Source of the DNA: Phycisphaerae bacterium
GTDB taxonomy: Bacteria > Planctomycetota > Phycisphaerae > UBA1845 > UTPLA1
DNA length: 64,000 nucleotides
Direction: 5' to 3'
NCBI GenBank assembly: GCA_019636475.1
Contig: JAHBXN010000001.1
Location: 682,001 to 746,000, forward strand
A program made the position numbers and the translations under genes. Positions 31,561 through 40,424 of the stretch are shown here, one piece after another. Each line of letters opens with the position of its first letter. The first letter of the stretch is position 1. The notes beneath the pieces were generated by a model. That model did not search any database. It saw only the letters and a program-made list of their open reading frames with translations, and was not told the DNA's origin.

Positions 31561-32487
31561 CTACGACGGGTCGAAACGATTGCCCGTCACCCGCTCATAC
31601 GCCTCAATATATCTCGCGCTCGTCGCCGCAATGACCTCCGCAGGCAGACTGGGCGCGGGATCGGTCTTGTCCCACAGCCCCGCATCACACAGCCCCTGTA
31701 GATAATTTCGAACAAACTGCTTATCAAGACTCTCCTGTTCGCGGCCGGGCGCATACCGATCCGCCGACCACAGCCGGCTTGAATCCGGCGTCAATACCTC
31801 GTCAATGAGGATGACCCCATCGCCGGTCAGGCCGAATTCAAACTTGGTATCCGCCAATAGAATGCCTCGCGATTCGAGATAAGCCGACGCATCCCGATAG
31901 ATGGCCAATGTCAATTCGCGCAACTGCGTCATCAGCGGGGTGCCGACCAGATTGCACGAAGCCTCAAACGAGATGTTCTCATCGTGCCCCGTCTCCGCCT
32001 TCGTGGCCGGCGTGAAAATCGGCTCCGGCAGACGGCTGCTCTGCGTCAGGCCCGGCGGCAGTCGCACCCCGCACACTGTCCCTCCGTTCCGATATTCCAT
32101 CCAACCACTCCCCGCGAGATAACCGCGCGCGACGCATTCGATCGGCACGACTTTCGCTTTACGGCAGATCATCGCACGTCCGCGCAGCAGCGCCCCGACC
32201 GACTCAAAGCCGACCGGCACGCGGTCGCCGACGATCTCGATCAGATGATGCGGATACCTGCCCGTGAATCGATCAAACCAGAATTTCGATACGCCGGTCA
32301 GGACGCGGCCTTTGTGCGGAATCGGATCCGGCAAAACGCAATCGAAGGCGCTCAGCCGATCAGTTGCGACAATCAGGAGCCGATCTCCCAGATCAAACAC
32401 ATCGCGGACTTTTCCGCGTCGAGGCTTGAAACCGGGGACATCAATGGTTCGGATTTGCGGCATGGAAGACATCATCTGAAGCATCAT
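31561..32487 (-). CDS. purC: Phosphoribosylaminoimidazole-succinocarboxamide synthase
   Basis: SAICAR synthase of purine synthesis: it joins aspartate to CAIR using ATP. The 308-residue product has GKVRDVFDLGDRLLIVATDRLSAFD, the signature CVARGYLAGSGW and LIDEVLTPDSSRLW. This is the longer, single-domain form. Of several in-frame ATGs, 32487 has AGGA seven bases upstream. It follows a small membrane-anchored protein gene by 9 bases. Confidence 0.95.
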   Translation of the reverse strand: MMLQMMSSMPQIRTIDVPGFKPRRGKVRDVFDLGDRLLIVATDRLSAFDCVLPDPIPHKGRVLTGVSKFWFDRFTGRYPHHLIEIVGDRVPVGFESVGALLRGRAMICRKAKVVPIECVARGYLAGSGWMEYRNGGTVCGVRLPPGLTQSSRLPEPIFTPATKAETGHDENISFEASCNLVGTPLMTQLRELTLAIYRDASAYLESRGILLADTKFEFGLTGDGVILIDEVLTPDSSRLWSADRYAPGREQESLDKQFVRNYLQGLCDAGLWDKTDPAPSLPAEVIAATSARYIEAYERVTGNRFDPS

Positions 32488-32496
32488 ACGCGCATC

Positions 32497-32925
32497 CTAA
32501 CCCGTCAAGTCCGCCCGGCCGCAAGCTGACCCGGACTCCGACAATCGTCGGCCAAGCCGATCGGCCAATTCGATGATGGCGTGGGTCGCGCGAACAAACT
32601 GAGTCGCAAGCCCGCGCGAGCTCTCCAGTTCCGCCTGGAGCCGCGCCATTAACTCAGTCAGGCGGGCGAGTTGGCTTCTTACGACCATCGATTCGCGCAT
32701 CCAATCGTCCCTGGTGGTGTATCGCGCACGCACGCGATCCAGTTCACGGTCCATCCGGTCGCAATCCGCCTCGATGTTCGACGCTCTCTGGAGCATCTGA
32801 GTCTGAAAAGCCCTCTGGTCTTCACGAATCGCCTTCAAGTAAAGCACCATCGCAGACAACGGTACGCCGATGATCGCCGCCGCAGCGCCCAGCAGCGTGC
32901 CGATCAGTTGCCAGTCGTGAGTCAT
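32497..32925 (-). CDS. Membrane-anchored coiled-coil protein, function unknown
   Basis: A 142-residue protein with one N-terminal membrane helix (LIGTLLGAAAAIIGVPLSAMVLYL) and then a charged helical region likely to form a coiled coil. ATG 32925 has a GGAGG nine bases upstream; the in-frame extension to 32967 is dropped. It precedes purC by 9 bases, so the two may be one unit. No motif shows a function. Confidence 0.65.
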   Translation of the reverse strand: MTHDWQLIGTLLGAAAAIIGVPLSAMVLYLKAIREDQRAFQTQMLQRASNIEADCDRMDRELDRVRARYTTRDDWMRESMVVRSQLARLTELMARLQAELESSRGLATQFVRATHAIIELADRLGRRLSESGSACGRADLTG

Positions 32926-33092
32926 GCCGAATTTCCTCCCACACCTTAAGAAGCTTGATCGGCGCATCGGGCAAATTTCGCTCGAATCGGGGTGCCAGTC
33001 GGACTTCAGACGGCCCGCGAGCCGAATTCGCGCGAAAATTCCGAATATTGTCGCTTAACGCCATTTAGCGCCTTGACTTGGATTCACGGGCG

Positions 33093-33098
33093 TATAAT
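33093..33098 (+). promoter_or_regulatory. Consensus -10 before the DksA-like gene
   Basis: TATAAT stands 95 bases before the ATG at 33194. A TTGACT at 33073-33078 is close but the 14-base gap is shorter than usual, so the -35 assignment is unsure. Confidence 0.45.
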
Positions 33099-33193
33099 CC
33101 TGTTGCCGCTTTCGGCGTCCCCGGTTCCTCGCCGTGGCCATTCGCGGTTGTGAATCCGCGATGACTCTTCGCGGCGAAGACGAGAGGTCGATC

Positions 33194-33871
33194 ATGGCTG
33201 CTCAGAAGAAATCAAAATCCCGTGCGACCGGAACTCCGGCATCGAAAAAGGCCGGAAAGTCGAAGCCCGCGCCGAAGCCGCCGAAGGACAAACCATCCAG
33301 AAAGACCGCCTCTAATTCAGCAAGCGCCAAACCGACGGCGTCCAAGAAAACCGCAAAAATGGAAAAATCGTCCAAAGCCGTATCAACCCGGAAATCCGCG
33401 GATTCAAAAACCGCGAAACCGAAGTCCGAAGCATCTCGGCCCTCCAAGCCGGAACCCAAACCGGCGAAGGTCGTTGTCGATCCTGAATTGCTTCGAACGA
33501 TTCGCGAGTTGCTGGTCAGCCAGCGAAATCAACTGCTCTCAGTCGTGCAGAACACGCAGCAACAACTCGCTGACAAGGAAACGGGGCTCGCTGATCTGAG
33601 CGACCGCGCTTCCGGCGGCTTCGAGGATGAACTGGCCCTTGGCCTGATGCGCATTGAGGCCGCCCAGATCGAGGACATCGAGTCGGCAATCGAGCGAATC
33701 GACACGGGCACCTACGGCATCTGCGTCGATTGCCAGAAAGCAATTCCCCGCAAACGGCTTGAAGTCCTTCCGTTCGCGCAGCGCTGTCTGGAATGCGAAG
33801 GATCGAAGGAACGACGCGCCCGCATCCAGGCCCGGCAAAGCGATGACAACGGCGAATCCGCACTCGATTGA
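33194..33871 (+). CDS. DksA/TraR-type zinc protein with a basic Lys/Ala/Pro tail
   Basis: A 225-residue protein in two parts. Residues 1-95 are a low-complexity Lys/Ala/Pro/Ser region resembling histone H1 tails. The rest is a helical hairpin ending in a C-x2-C-x17-C-x2-C zinc finger (CVDCQKAIPRKRL ... RCLEC), the DksA/TraR C-terminal type. Known DksA proteins bind the RNA polymerase secondary channel. The coiled coil here carries LADLSDRASGGFEDELALG, with an acidic stretch near the tip. The basic tail could bind DNA or RNA, but that is inference. ATG 33194 has GAGAGG six bases upstream. Confidence 0.82.
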   Translation: MAAQKKSKSRATGTPASKKAGKSKPAPKPPKDKPSRKTASNSASAKPTASKKTAKMEKSSKAVSTRKSADSKTAKPKSEASRPSKPEPKPAKVVVDPELLRTIRELLVSQRNQLLSVVQNTQQQLADKETGLADLSDRASGGFEDELALGLMRIEAAQIEDIESAIERIDTGTYGICVDCQKAIPRKRLEVLPFAQRCLECEGSKERRARIQARQSDDNGESALD

Positions 33872-33965
33872 GCGCGCTCATCGTTGGCGGGTCTACCCGC
33901 ACCGGCACCGAAATCCTTTCCGCACTACTTCCGAACCCCGCGCGCGGCAGGCGGGGCTGCGCGTG

Positions 33966-33971
33966 TATAAT
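33966..33971 (+). promoter_or_regulatory. Consensus -10 right before aroC
   Basis: TATAAT ends 8 bases before the aroC ATG, so a transcript from it would start within about 2-3 bases of the start codon. No ribosome binding site is visible before that ATG and no -35 match at the normal distance. Confidence 0.4.
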
Positions 33972-33979
33972 CAACCAGC

Positions 33980-35140
33980 ATGAGCCAGCTCGATTATCGA
34001 ACCGCCGGCGAATCACACGGCGAAGCACTTGTCATCCTGATCGAAGGGCTGCCGTCCGGGCTGCGTGTTGACGCAGATGCCATAAACTCGGCACTTGCGC
34101 TTCGGCAAGGCGGCTTCGGTCGCGGCGGCCGAATGAAGATCGAGAAGGACGAGGCGGCTATCCTGTCCGGCCTGCGCCACGGCGTCACGATCGCGTCACC
34201 CCTCGCGATGCTCATCCGGAACAAGGACAATCGAATCGACAGCGCCCCGGCCGTTCATCGTCCGCGCCCGGGGCACGCCGATTTCGCCGGCTCGATGAAG
34301 TGGCTGACCACGGACTGCCGATCGGCCCTTGAGCGGGCCAGCGCCCGCGAGACAGCCGCCCGCGTCGCTGCCGGCGCCATCGCCCGGCAACTGCTGAACC
34401 AGTTCGGCATCGACGCCGTGGGGTTTGTGACGCGAATCGGCCCAATTGCCGCGTTCGTTTCGGCCGAACTGCCCCAGGCGGATCTTCGCGCTGCGCGAGA
34501 CGCAAGCGAGGTGTACTGCCCCGATACCGCCGCGTCGGCCGACATGATTACGGCCATTCGCCAGGCAAAAATTGACAAAGACACCCTGGGCGGAATCGTC
34601 GAGGTCCGCGTCCACGGCGTGCCCCCGGGCATCGGAAGCTGTATGCGCTGGCAGGATAAGCTTGACGGCCGTCTTATGGCGGCGCTGGGTTCCGTGCAGG
34701 CAATCAAGGGTGTTGAGATCGGCCTGGGTTTCGGCTGTGCGGAACGGCCGGGCAGCGCGGTTCACGACGAAATGGAGTTCGACGCAGCGCGTCGGCATGA
34801 AAGCCATCTCGGATTTATCCGGCGAAGCAACAACGCGGGCGGACTCGAGGCGGGCATGACCAACGGCATGCCGATCGTCCTTCGCGGCGTCATGAAGCCG
34901 ATCAGCACATTGCTTCGCGGCATGAACAGCGTCAACCTCCAGACTCTAGCGCCGGAACGCAGCGACTACGAACGAAGTGACATCTGCGCCGTGCCCGCCG
35001 CGAGCATCGTGGCCGAACACGTCGTGGCGTTCGAAGTCGCTCGAGCACTCCTCGAGAAATTCGGCGGCGACAGCCTGGGGGAAATTCAGGCGGCGTATCG
35101 ACACTATCTTGACGCGGCGCGAAACCTTGCGAATGACTGA
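33980..35140 (+). CDS. aroC: Chorismate synthase
   Basis: The 386-residue product makes chorismate from EPSP with reduced FMN, the last shikimate-pathway step. It has YRTAGESHGEALVILIEGLPSG, RRGGFGRG-like RQGGFGRGGRM, RSSARETAARVAAG-like RASARETAARVAAGAIA and EAGMTNGMPIVLRGVMKPI. Length is normal for the family. The ATG has no Shine-Dalgarno and may be used on a nearly leaderless mRNA. Confidence 0.96.
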   Translation: MSQLDYRTAGESHGEALVILIEGLPSGLRVDADAINSALALRQGGFGRGGRMKIEKDEAAILSGLRHGVTIASPLAMLIRNKDNRIDSAPAVHRPRPGHADFAGSMKWLTTDCRSALERASARETAARVAAGAIARQLLNQFGIDAVGFVTRIGPIAAFVSAELPQADLRAARDASEVYCPDTAASADMITAIRQAKIDKDTLGGIVEVRVHGVPPGIGSCMRWQDKLDGRLMAALGSVQAIKGVEIGLGFGCAERPGSAVHDEMEFDAARRHESHLGFIRRSNNAGGLEAGMTNGMPIVLRGVMKPISTLLRGMNSVNLQTLAPERSDYERSDICAVPAASIVAEHVVAFEVARALLEKFGGDSLGEIQAAYRHYLDAARNLAND

Positions 35141-35176
35141 TGCCGGCGTGAAACCGATCGAGGCTTGCCGTTTCCC

Positions 35177-36703
35177 ATGAAGATGCCACTTCAACGTCGC
35201 CTGATCCTCGGACTTGTCGCGATCGTCGCCGGTGGTTCCATCGCCGTTACCGCAGGATTCGCGATTCATCTCCGCAGCGAAAGTCACCGTCTCAGCGTCG
35301 AGGCGGAACTGACGGATTTTTTTCACCTGCCCTGCGAAGTCGGTCAGATTCTTGGAAGCACCTTCTCCAGCCGTCGATTCGAGAACGTGGTCATCCATCT
35401 TCCCGACCGGCGAGACCAGGTTTTTACCTGTACGAATGCGACCTGGCACGAAGACGCCGTTGACGGCCGGTACGTGAATCGGCTGGAGATGCACGGCGGG
35501 TCGCTGATGCTTGGCTCCGAGCATTGGGAGCGTGGCGACTACCGCACGGTGCTTGAGTCGGGACTGGGCCACGACTTCGCCGAGCTGAACCTCAGCCGCG
35601 TGGACATTGCTGACTTTCTGGTCGTCTTTCGCCAGGCCGGATTCTCCCTTCAGTGCGCAGGCGTCGAAGGCGTCGTTGACTTGCAGGCCGGCGAACACGG
35701 TGTCGCCCGGCTTCGAGCGTACCGGCTGAACAACGCCGCAGTCGAAGAGGGTGTTTCGATTGCGGCCCGCTTCGACATTCGCAACGGCCTGAATGTGACC
35801 GATGTGGCACTGGATCTTCCGACCGTGCCGCTTGCGTCCATCGGGCTGGATGCGATGCTGGGCACCGCATCACCGAAGGGTCGATTTTCAGGAGAGGTTC
35901 GCTACCTGCGCCCGGCATCCGAAGAGCCACCGGAAGTTCGCGTTTCTGGCAAACTCACGGACGTGCAGCTCAGCGAACTCACTCAGCGGGTTCCGTTCGG
36001 CCCCTTCGAGGGTCAGGCATCCGTCGATGTCGACGAAGCCCGGATTTCGAATTCCCTCGTGACGCACCTTCGCGGTGGCGGCAGCATTCGGAATCTGTCA
36101 CTCTCCGCCTTCGCAGGGATGTTGAACATCGAGAAGCTCTCCGGCAAGGCATCGCTATCAGTCGAACCGGTTCAAATCGCGCTCGGCCAGATTCATCGCC
36201 TGCGGATGGAGGGTCGCGTCGACGGCGTCATGCTGGATGAATTTCTCGGCGTGATCGCGCGCGGCAATGCAACCGGCAGACTGACCATCCGCGTACACAA
36301 TTTCGATATTGAGGAGAACGCCATCAAGGCGGCTGACATCGAGGTGGTTGCGGTTCCTCCGCCCGGCCGGCCCGGCACGATTGACCGAGGCCTGATCCTG
36401 AGCGCGGCGCAGCAGTTCCTGGACTTCACCTGGCCTGAATCTCTGCCCCAGAGCATCCTGCCTGAGAAGCTGGAGTACGTGCAATTCGGCGCCCGGCTGC
36501 TGATACGCGACAATCAGCTTCGGATTCTTGGCACGCACGGTCCGTCAGGTGACGTGATTTTGACAATCCGCGTCTTCGGACAGGATTTCGGCGTGGTGAA
36601 GCAGCGTCCCGGCGCGATCGACCTCACCCCCGCCATCAACGCAATTCTCGAACGCGTTCGGACCTATGACCCTCATCGTGTCCGCGAATTGATCCGCCGA
36701 TAG
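35177..36703 (+). CDS. AsmA-like membrane-anchored protein, function unknown
   Basis: A 508-residue protein with one N-terminal membrane helix (LILGLVAIVAGGSIAVTAGFAI) and a long beta-rich periplasmic part. Repeating patterns such as VSGKLTDVQLSELTQRV, IEKLSGKASLSVEPV and VRVHNFDIEENAIKAADIEV recall AsmA/DUF748-type repeats that form lipid-transfer-like grooves. The identification is by pattern only. ATG 35177 is preferred; a TTG at 35165 and ATG at 35183 are alternatives. It follows aroC by 36 bases and may be co-transcribed. Confidence 0.6.
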   Translation: MKMPLQRRLILGLVAIVAGGSIAVTAGFAIHLRSESHRLSVEAELTDFFHLPCEVGQILGSTFSSRRFENVVIHLPDRRDQVFTCTNATWHEDAVDGRYVNRLEMHGGSLMLGSEHWERGDYRTVLESGLGHDFAELNLSRVDIADFLVVFRQAGFSLQCAGVEGVVDLQAGEHGVARLRAYRLNNAAVEEGVSIAARFDIRNGLNVTDVALDLPTVPLASIGLDAMLGTASPKGRFSGEVRYLRPASEEPPEVRVSGKLTDVQLSELTQRVPFGPFEGQASVDVDEARISNSLVTHLRGGGSIRNLSLSAFAGMLNIEKLSGKASLSVEPVQIALGQIHRLRMEGRVDGVMLDEFLGVIARGNATGRLTIRVHNFDIEENAIKAADIEVVAVPPPGRPGTIDRGLILSAAQQFLDFTWPESLPQSILPEKLEYVQFGARLLIRDNQLRILGTHGPSGDVILTIRVFGQDFGVVKQRPGAIDLTPAINAILERVRTYDPHRVRELIRR

Positions 36704-37313
36704 GGGTCCGCCCGCCGCCTGAAACGCACACGTTGCAACCCGGCCAGCTCTTGTTGCGGAAAATTCCAGTGCCACGGCCGTCGCCCGGTCCCACTCGCTT
36801 GTCACATGGCGTCTTCTCAGCCGATTCTTCCAAGTGCCTAGGTAGAAACCACTATCGCGGCGTTCACCTGTCGTCTACTGGAGGGGATTTCATGCGGATT
36901 GTGCGGCTCCATCGCGGCGACACTAGAATATGCTCGTGAGGAGTGCCGCAGGCTCGCACTGCGGCCGAAGCACGCTGAAGGCACCCCGCTCCTCCGTAGG
37001 CTTTCCGCCCGGTATTTCGGCAGGTGTCGCGATGCCGTCGCCGCTGCAGGCTCAAATCGAGCCCGTAGACTCTTGTCAAGATGAGATGTCGGTGATAGCC
37101 TGAAGTTCATCGCAAGACAATCCCAGAACGGCGGAGCACGATTGGCACCGCTGCAACGACGGTCGGGTTTTCGGGGGGGATCGGCTCGAAAGTGTAAGGC
37201 GCATTTGAATCAGCAAGGTCATTGACTGAAAACGAGAGCGACACGGTCTCGGCACTCTATGTTGAGTACGATGATCCGGGCGACGTTCGCGATCGTGAAT
37301 TGGAGCATTGAAG
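36704..37313. other. 610-base intergenic region
   Basis: No family-supported gene. A strong GGAGGGG ribosome binding site five bases before ATG 36891 opens only a 15-codon frame (MRIVRLHRGDTRICS). A 19-base stretch at 36858-36876 matches 43424-43442 at 18 positions. Other frames of up to 90 codons look like random translation. Confidence 0.4.
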
Positions 37314-37601
37314 ATGGCAAAATCACTGACGGTTGACGGCGAACACCTGGGGCGATTGCTCAAGTTATGCAAGACGATTCATGCCAGTAAGGGCGCGACG
37401 CTCGCCCAACTGCAGACAAAGCTGAAGACGTCGCGGCGCACGGTGTTCCGGGATTTGAGCGTTCTCGGCGGATATGGAATCCATGTTTCATCAAGCGCAA
37501 AGGGATACTCTATCAAGCAGAACCCGGTCGCCTGCAAAAAGATTCTTGGTGACCACTACGTCAAGAGCCTCAATGCACTGCTCAAGGACTGCCTCAAGTA
37601 A
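37314..37601 (+). CDS. Small helix-turn-helix protein
   Basis: A 95-residue protein made almost entirely of a winged HTH: LLKLCKTIHASKGATLAQLQTKLKTSRRTVFRDLSVLGGYGI. This is the DeoR/HTH_11 type found at the N-terminus of WYL regulators, but no WYL or ligand domain follows. ATG 37314 has GGAG eight bases upstream; a TTG at 37308 would add two residues. It may be a small repressor or an adaptor; no target is evident. Confidence 0.75.
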   Translation: MAKSLTVDGEHLGRLLKLCKTIHASKGATLAQLQTKLKTSRRTVFRDLSVLGGYGIHVSSSAKGYSIKQNPVACKKILGDHYVKSLNALLKDCLK

Positions 37602-37633
37602 TTAAATTGAACGCACGCTGAGCAGACCTGAAA

Positions 37634-37676
37634 CACCTCTATTTGCGCGGAGAGAGTAACCGCGCAAGTAGGGGTG
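37634..37676. terminator. Long stem between convergent genes, likely two-way terminator
   Basis: Positions 37634-37650 pair with 37660-37676 over 17 base pairs (with two G-T pairs), including the perfect arm TTGCGCGG / CCGCGCAA, with a 9-base loop. It sits between the ends of the HTH gene and the convergent DUF167 gene. T runs after it are weak on both strands. Confidence 0.6.
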
Positions 37677-37713
37677 GTCCCTTGTTTGATGGGATCCGCG
37701 CTGGAGCGGCGAA

Positions 37714-38001
37714 TTACTTCAGCACGCCAAGCAGCGTCTCGGCGAACCGCCGATCCACGCCCGACACTCGAATGACTTTGCGCGGCGAGCTCTCGCCCGC
37801 AACCACCAACACCTGCCGCGCTGAGACTCCAAACCACTTCGCGACGAATTTCTCAAGCGCTGCATTGGCCTTTCCGCGTTCAGGTGGCGCGGCAACCTGC
37901 ACCTTCACCGCATCCCCCAATCGGCCGCAAAGTCTTGTGCGCGACGCCCCGGGCACAACCTTGACATCGAATTCGACGCCGTTGTCGACTTCCCTCACCA
38001 C
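37714..38001 (-). CDS. DUF167 (UPF0235/YggU) family protein
   Basis: A 95-residue DUF167 protein: FDVKVVPGASRTRLCGRLGDAVKVQVAAPPERGKANAALEKF holds the family signature, followed by SARQVLVVAGESSPRKVIRV. Function is unknown; the fold is small alpha/beta. Start: GTG 38001 has GGGAG nine bases upstream and gives the family length; the TTG at 38037 is the alternative. Confidence 0.85.
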   Translation of the reverse strand: MVREVDNGVEFDVKVVPGASRTRLCGRLGDAVKVQVAAPPERGKANAALEKFVAKWFGVSARQVLVVAGESSPRKVIRVSGVDRRFAETLLGVLK

Positions 38002-38235
38002 CTGACGTCGCTCCCTTTCGCCGAGGTTCGCTTTCAAACCGCATTAGCACAAGCGGTAAGACTTGGCAGCCCGACTGAACCGCTTCTGTTCGGACCGGCG
38101 GGCCCTCCCGCAGTGCCGACTATAATCGCCTTCCTCCAGCCGATTCAGTGAATCAGTTGATCTTCCACCGCCGAACCAGCGCATCGCGAGGAAATCACGC
38201 TTGCGTGACATCTCGTTAACGGCTACCGTGCCGAT

Positions 38236-38257
38236 ATTGAGATTGAGTCTCATTATC
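38236..38257 (+). promoter_or_regulatory. Fur-box-like operator before haem oxygenase
   Basis: The core TGAGATTGAGTCTCA (38238-38252) is an inverted repeat (TGAGA/TCTCA) followed by TTATC. It resembles Fur sites of the TGAGAATnATTCTCA type. It lies about 35 bases before the GTG start of the haem oxygenase, where a repressor would block transcription. Iron control fits the enzyme's role. Confidence 0.55.
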
Positions 38258-38285
38258 ACAAACAGCAAATAGTGAGGTCAGCCCG

Positions 38286-39014
38286 GTGCAAACTCAGACC
38301 AACCCCGTTATGCAACATCTGAAACGTTCAACCCAGTCCCTTCATGACGAAACCGAGGCGGCAGCATTCAACAAATTGCTTGTCACAGGCAGGATACCGC
38401 TGCCCGCCTATATCGACCTGCTCGGCCAACTGCTCCTGATCCACCAATCGTTTGAATCCCTCATTCGGGCGCAGATGTCGTCTTCAGTTCCCTTGCGCGA
38501 AGTCATCCGCGATTATCAGTTCCAAGTGGGCTACCTGCTCGAAGATCTCGCCTACTTCGGCCGCGAAATCGACTCCATCGTGCCACGGCCGACGACCACT
38601 GCGTCGATCGCGGGACTCGAGCGGATTGCAGCAGCGGGCCCGATCGCATTGCTGGGTATCCACTACGTTTTTGAGGGGAGTAACAACGGGTCGCGATTCA
38701 TCGCCAGGTCGCTCCGAAGGACCTATCAACTCGACGGAACAAACGGCACAAGATACTTCGACCCGTACGGCGACAGACAGCCGGAGTATTGGGCCGCCTT
38801 CAAAGCTGACATGGCGAAAATCGACTTCACGGCCGCCGACCTGAATCTGCTGGTGGAGGCAGCGCGCGAAGGATTCTCCGCAGTGAAGGCCCTGCACGCA
38901 TCGCTGGAAGCCGACTACTGCGCTCCCGGCGACATCGAGGCGGTCCGCCATGCCGGGGCACAAACGGCGGCGCACCATCGCCCTGCACATGCGGAAGATG
39001 GTTCGCGGAAATAA
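38286..39014 (+). CDS. Biliverdin-producing haem oxygenase
   Basis: A 242-residue haem oxygenase, which opens haem to biliverdin, CO and iron. The N-terminus has the proximal-His motif STQSLHDETEA (His20) and the distal-helix block LLGIHYVFEGSNNGSRFIA matches the family GSxxGG-type region. Start GTG 38286 has GAGG eight bases upstream; ATG 38310 is possible. The Fur-box-like site upstream suggests that it frees iron under starvation. No phycobilin or haem-uptake genes are near. Confidence 0.85.
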   Translation: MQTQTNPVMQHLKRSTQSLHDETEAAAFNKLLVTGRIPLPAYIDLLGQLLLIHQSFESLIRAQMSSSVPLREVIRDYQFQVGYLLEDLAYFGREIDSIVPRPTTTASIAGLERIAAAGPIALLGIHYVFEGSNNGSRFIARSLRRTYQLDGTNGTRYFDPYGDRQPEYWAAFKADMAKIDFTAADLNLLVEAAREGFSAVKALHASLEADYCAPGDIEAVRHAGAQTAAHHRPAHAEDGSRK

Positions 39015-39070
39015 GTCATCTGTTGATTCATGAGCCGTGAGCAATCGAATCAAGGTCGCCATTTGGCGGC

Positions 39071-39895
39071 TCATCGACCCTCATTGAGCCGTCCCAGCTC
39101 CTGTCCGCGTCGGAATGCCGCGAGTACGGCACTGATGACATGCTGCGGCATGTCGGATTCGTTGAGGCGATTCATGGCAGCCTGGGTCGTGCCTCCGGGA
39201 CTGGTCACCGCCTCGCGCAGGTCACGCGGCGAAGCGTCCTTATCGAGGAGCATCGCCCCGGCGCCGACGCAAGCGTGTGCGGCAAGGATTTGAGCGTCCT
39301 CTTTCTTCAAACCGGCGGCCATGCCGCCTTGCATAAGCATCTCCACGAAGTAGTAGAAATAGGCCGGCCCCGAGCCCGCGACCGCAGTCACCGCGTCCAT
39401 GAGCGATTCGTCTTCAATCACGACGCTGACACCGCCGGCGCCGAAGAGATGCCGGATTTCCTCAAGGTCGTCCATGGATGCATGTTCTCCGCGAAACAGA
39501 CCGGTGACGCCGCGTCCCAGGCCGAAAGGCAGATTGGGCATTGAGCGAATCACGCGCATGCGGTCTGCGCCGAGCGCCGACGCGATACGCTGTGTCGAAA
39601 CACCGGCCATGACGCTGAGGAAGATGTGATCGCCGCGCGCGCGCTGCCGGATGGCGTCGGCAGCCTCTGCGAAACGCTGCGGCGTTACCGAAATCATGAC
39701 GATCCTCGAATCACTGACTGCACTGCCGATGTCAGTGGCGACGCGGACGGGAAGTGGATGAGAGCGCAGCTTGGCCGAATCCGTCACGATGATTCGCTCG
39801 CCGCTGAGGTAACCGCTTTCGATCAATCGCCGAACAATGACCATCGCGATGTGTCCGGTGCCGACAACGCCGAGGGCGTATTGATGATCCGACAT
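39071..39895 (-). CDS. proC: Pyrroline-5-carboxylate reductase
   Basis: A 274-residue ProC, the NAD(P)H-dependent last step of proline synthesis. The nucleotide-binding loop is LGVVGTGHIAMVIVRRL, and VMAGVSTQRIASALG, RSMPNLPFGLGRGVTGL and DAVTAVAGSGPAYFYYFVEML are family blocks. ATG 39895 has GGAGG eleven bases upstream; the extension to 39985 is not conserved. Confidence 0.94.
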   Translation of the reverse strand: MSDHQYALGVVGTGHIAMVIVRRLIESGYLSGERIIVTDSAKLRSHPLPVRVATDIGSAVSDSRIVMISVTPQRFAEAADAIRQRARGDHIFLSVMAGVSTQRIASALGADRMRVIRSMPNLPFGLGRGVTGLFRGEHASMDDLEEIRHLFGAGGVSVVIEDESLMDAVTAVAGSGPAYFYYFVEMLMQGGMAAGLKKEDAQILAAHACVGAGAMLLDKDASPRDLREAVTSPGGTTQAAMNRLNESDMPQHVISAVLAAFRRGQELGRLNEGR

Positions 39896-40424
39896 GGATT
39901 TGTCATCCTCCAGCTTGCGGCTGAGACCGTCGCAGACGGTACGACCTGGCAGTGTTTGAGTCGAACGAACCGTGGCAAAATCCACAATTCAGACTCATCC
40001 GATACCATTTCAAATCGAACGAATCCTGGTAATGCATCGGCGTACCAATCTCGGAACTGCATTTTTGGGACGAGTACACACGCACCCGATGTGTGTGTGA
40101 ACACAGTCAATAACCGCGCTACTGGCACCCAGATCGATTGAATAAACCGCCGGCGACGGTTGACGTGGCTGTTGGTGCAAGGCGCAATGAAAATCGACGC
40201 ATATTTGACTTAGCCAGTCGGCAATTGAGGTGAATTCCTGAACATGCCGGTCTGATTTCGATCGAGATTGGGTCGCTTGGGGGGCAGACGGCCCTCGCGA
40301 ATCAGTACAAACCTCTACTCAGTTTCGATCGCCGGGCGGACGATATTAAGCTCGCCGAGAGATCACAAGGGGAGGATTGGAGCGAGACTCAACGTCGCGC
40401 TCCCGCATTGAAAGGCCAACGAGC
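39896..40424. other. Divergent intergenic region proC / HDOD gene
   Basis: 529 bases without a supported gene. A 9 bp stem with a CA/TG repeat (40076-40084 with 40090-40098) is present, without a T run. A GGGGAGG near 40370 stands just before TTG 40377, too close for that start. Confidence 0.4.

Noticed and set aside
36838-37110. 90-codon minus-strand frame in the 36.7-37.3 kb gap
   Set aside because: Arg/Ser-rich translation without a ribosome binding site; looks like noise.
38044-38268. 74-codon minus-strand frame upstream of the DUF167 gene
   Set aside because: Lies over the Fur-box-like site and the haem oxygenase promoter zone; it shows no family features.
40076-40098. CA/TG hairpin in the proC-HDOD gap as a terminator
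   Set aside because: No T run on either strand and no gene end next to it.
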